Shown here: piece by piece, positions 30,647 through 30,760 of the stretch
How the letters are laid out: each line of letters opens with the position of its first letter
Position numbering within the stretch: the first letter of the stretch is position 1
Assembly: GCA_001931875.2 (NCBI GenBank)
Contig: MSJH02000447.1
Span: 1-30,760 of the forward strand
Source of the DNA: Byssochlamys sp. IMV 00236
Taxonomy: Eukaryota; Ascomycota; Eurotiomycetes; Eurotiales; Thermoascaceae
Reading direction: 5' to 3'
Length of the DNA stretch: 30,760 nucleotides
The notes under the pieces: generated by a model
The model's input: only the letters and a program-made list of their open reading frames with translations
Told to the model about the DNA's origin: nothing
The model's database searches: none
Position numbers and translations under genes: made by a program

Positions 30647-30684
30647 TTTTGCGTGTGTGTAAACATATTCACACACACGCAAAA
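30647..30684 (+). repeat. 14-bp perfect hairpin in the LSM2 3' flank
   Basis: TTTTGCGTGTGTGT (30647-30660) and ACACACACGCAAAA (30671-30684) are exact reverse complements with a ten-base loop (AAACATATTC). It starts 17 nt after the LSM2 stop codon, so it would fold in the 3' UTR if transcribed that far. The following (CA)n stretch suggests origin by microsatellite growth, but the GCG and T/A-run ends also pair, which simple CA/GT repeats would not explain. Confidence 0.75.
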
Positions 30685-30702
30685 GAAAAAAAGAGAACAG
30701 GA

Positions 30703-30760
30703 TCACGCACGCACGCACACACACATATTTTTCATTCCTTTCTCTCTCTTTTTTTTTTTT
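30703..30760. repeat. (CA)n, CT and T runs at right window edge
   Basis: Imperfect CGCACGCACACACACA repeat followed by TTTCTCTCTC and a T10 run reaching the end of the window. Simple sequence. Confidence 0.85.

Overview
The window reads as AT-rich nuclear DNA of a filamentous fungus. Real genes are interrupted by many very short introns (47 to 81 nt, GT-AG with CTAAC/CTGAC/CTAAT-like branch points, one GC-AG), and long stretches of A/T-rich spacer carry homopolymer and CT/CA microsatellites. The gene content (a FAR1-type zinc-finger regulator, an HSF-type factor, a full-length Laa1/HEATR5 protein) together with decayed LINEs and a decayed PIF1-like helicase fits an early-diverging fungus, most likely Mucoromycota (Mucorales-like). 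The phylum assignment is inference; no rRNA or barcode gene is present.

Layout. 1-8.8 kb is a transposon graveyard: a 389-bp MITE-like element with ~42-bp terminal inverted repeats (2781-3169), a broken LINE reverse transcriptase (about 3918-4925) and a second, different broken LINE (about 5815-8030), separated by sequence in which I see no gene. 8.8-10.9 kb (minus strand) holds a three-exon, 635-residue FAR1-domain, Q-rich putative transcription factor without a transposase core. 10.9-13.5 kb is non-coding as far as I can tell. 13.57-20.9 kb (plus strand) holds a small intronless gene of unknown function followed only 100 bp later by a ten-exon, 2089-residue Laa1/HEATR5 HEAT-repeat protein. 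20.9-26.3 kb is a second repeat-rich stretch dominated by the decayed PIF1-like helicase. 26.3 kb holds a two-exon 83-residue gene of unknown function. 27.7-29.2 kb (minus) is a four-exon heat-shock-factor-type transcription factor, divergent from a three-exon LSM2 gene (30.2-30.6 kb) whose first coding exon is only the ATG.

The intact genes do not form an obvious pathway: they are housekeeping (Lsm2 in mRNA decay/U6 snRNP; Laa1 in AP-1/clathrin traffic) and regulatory (FAR1-type, HSF-type) genes between islands of dead mobile DNA. I do not see a convincing new multi-gene system. The items most worth a second look are the MITE, the unrecognised N-terminal part of the helicase remnant with its palindromes, the stand-alone FAR1 regulator, the acidic-phenylalanine segment inside Laa1, the one-codon first exon and the 14-bp 3' hairpin of LSM2, and the 8-bp inverted repeat in the HSF/LSM2 spacer. 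All exon structures below were derived by hand from splice signals, reading frame and family similarity; no transcript data were available.
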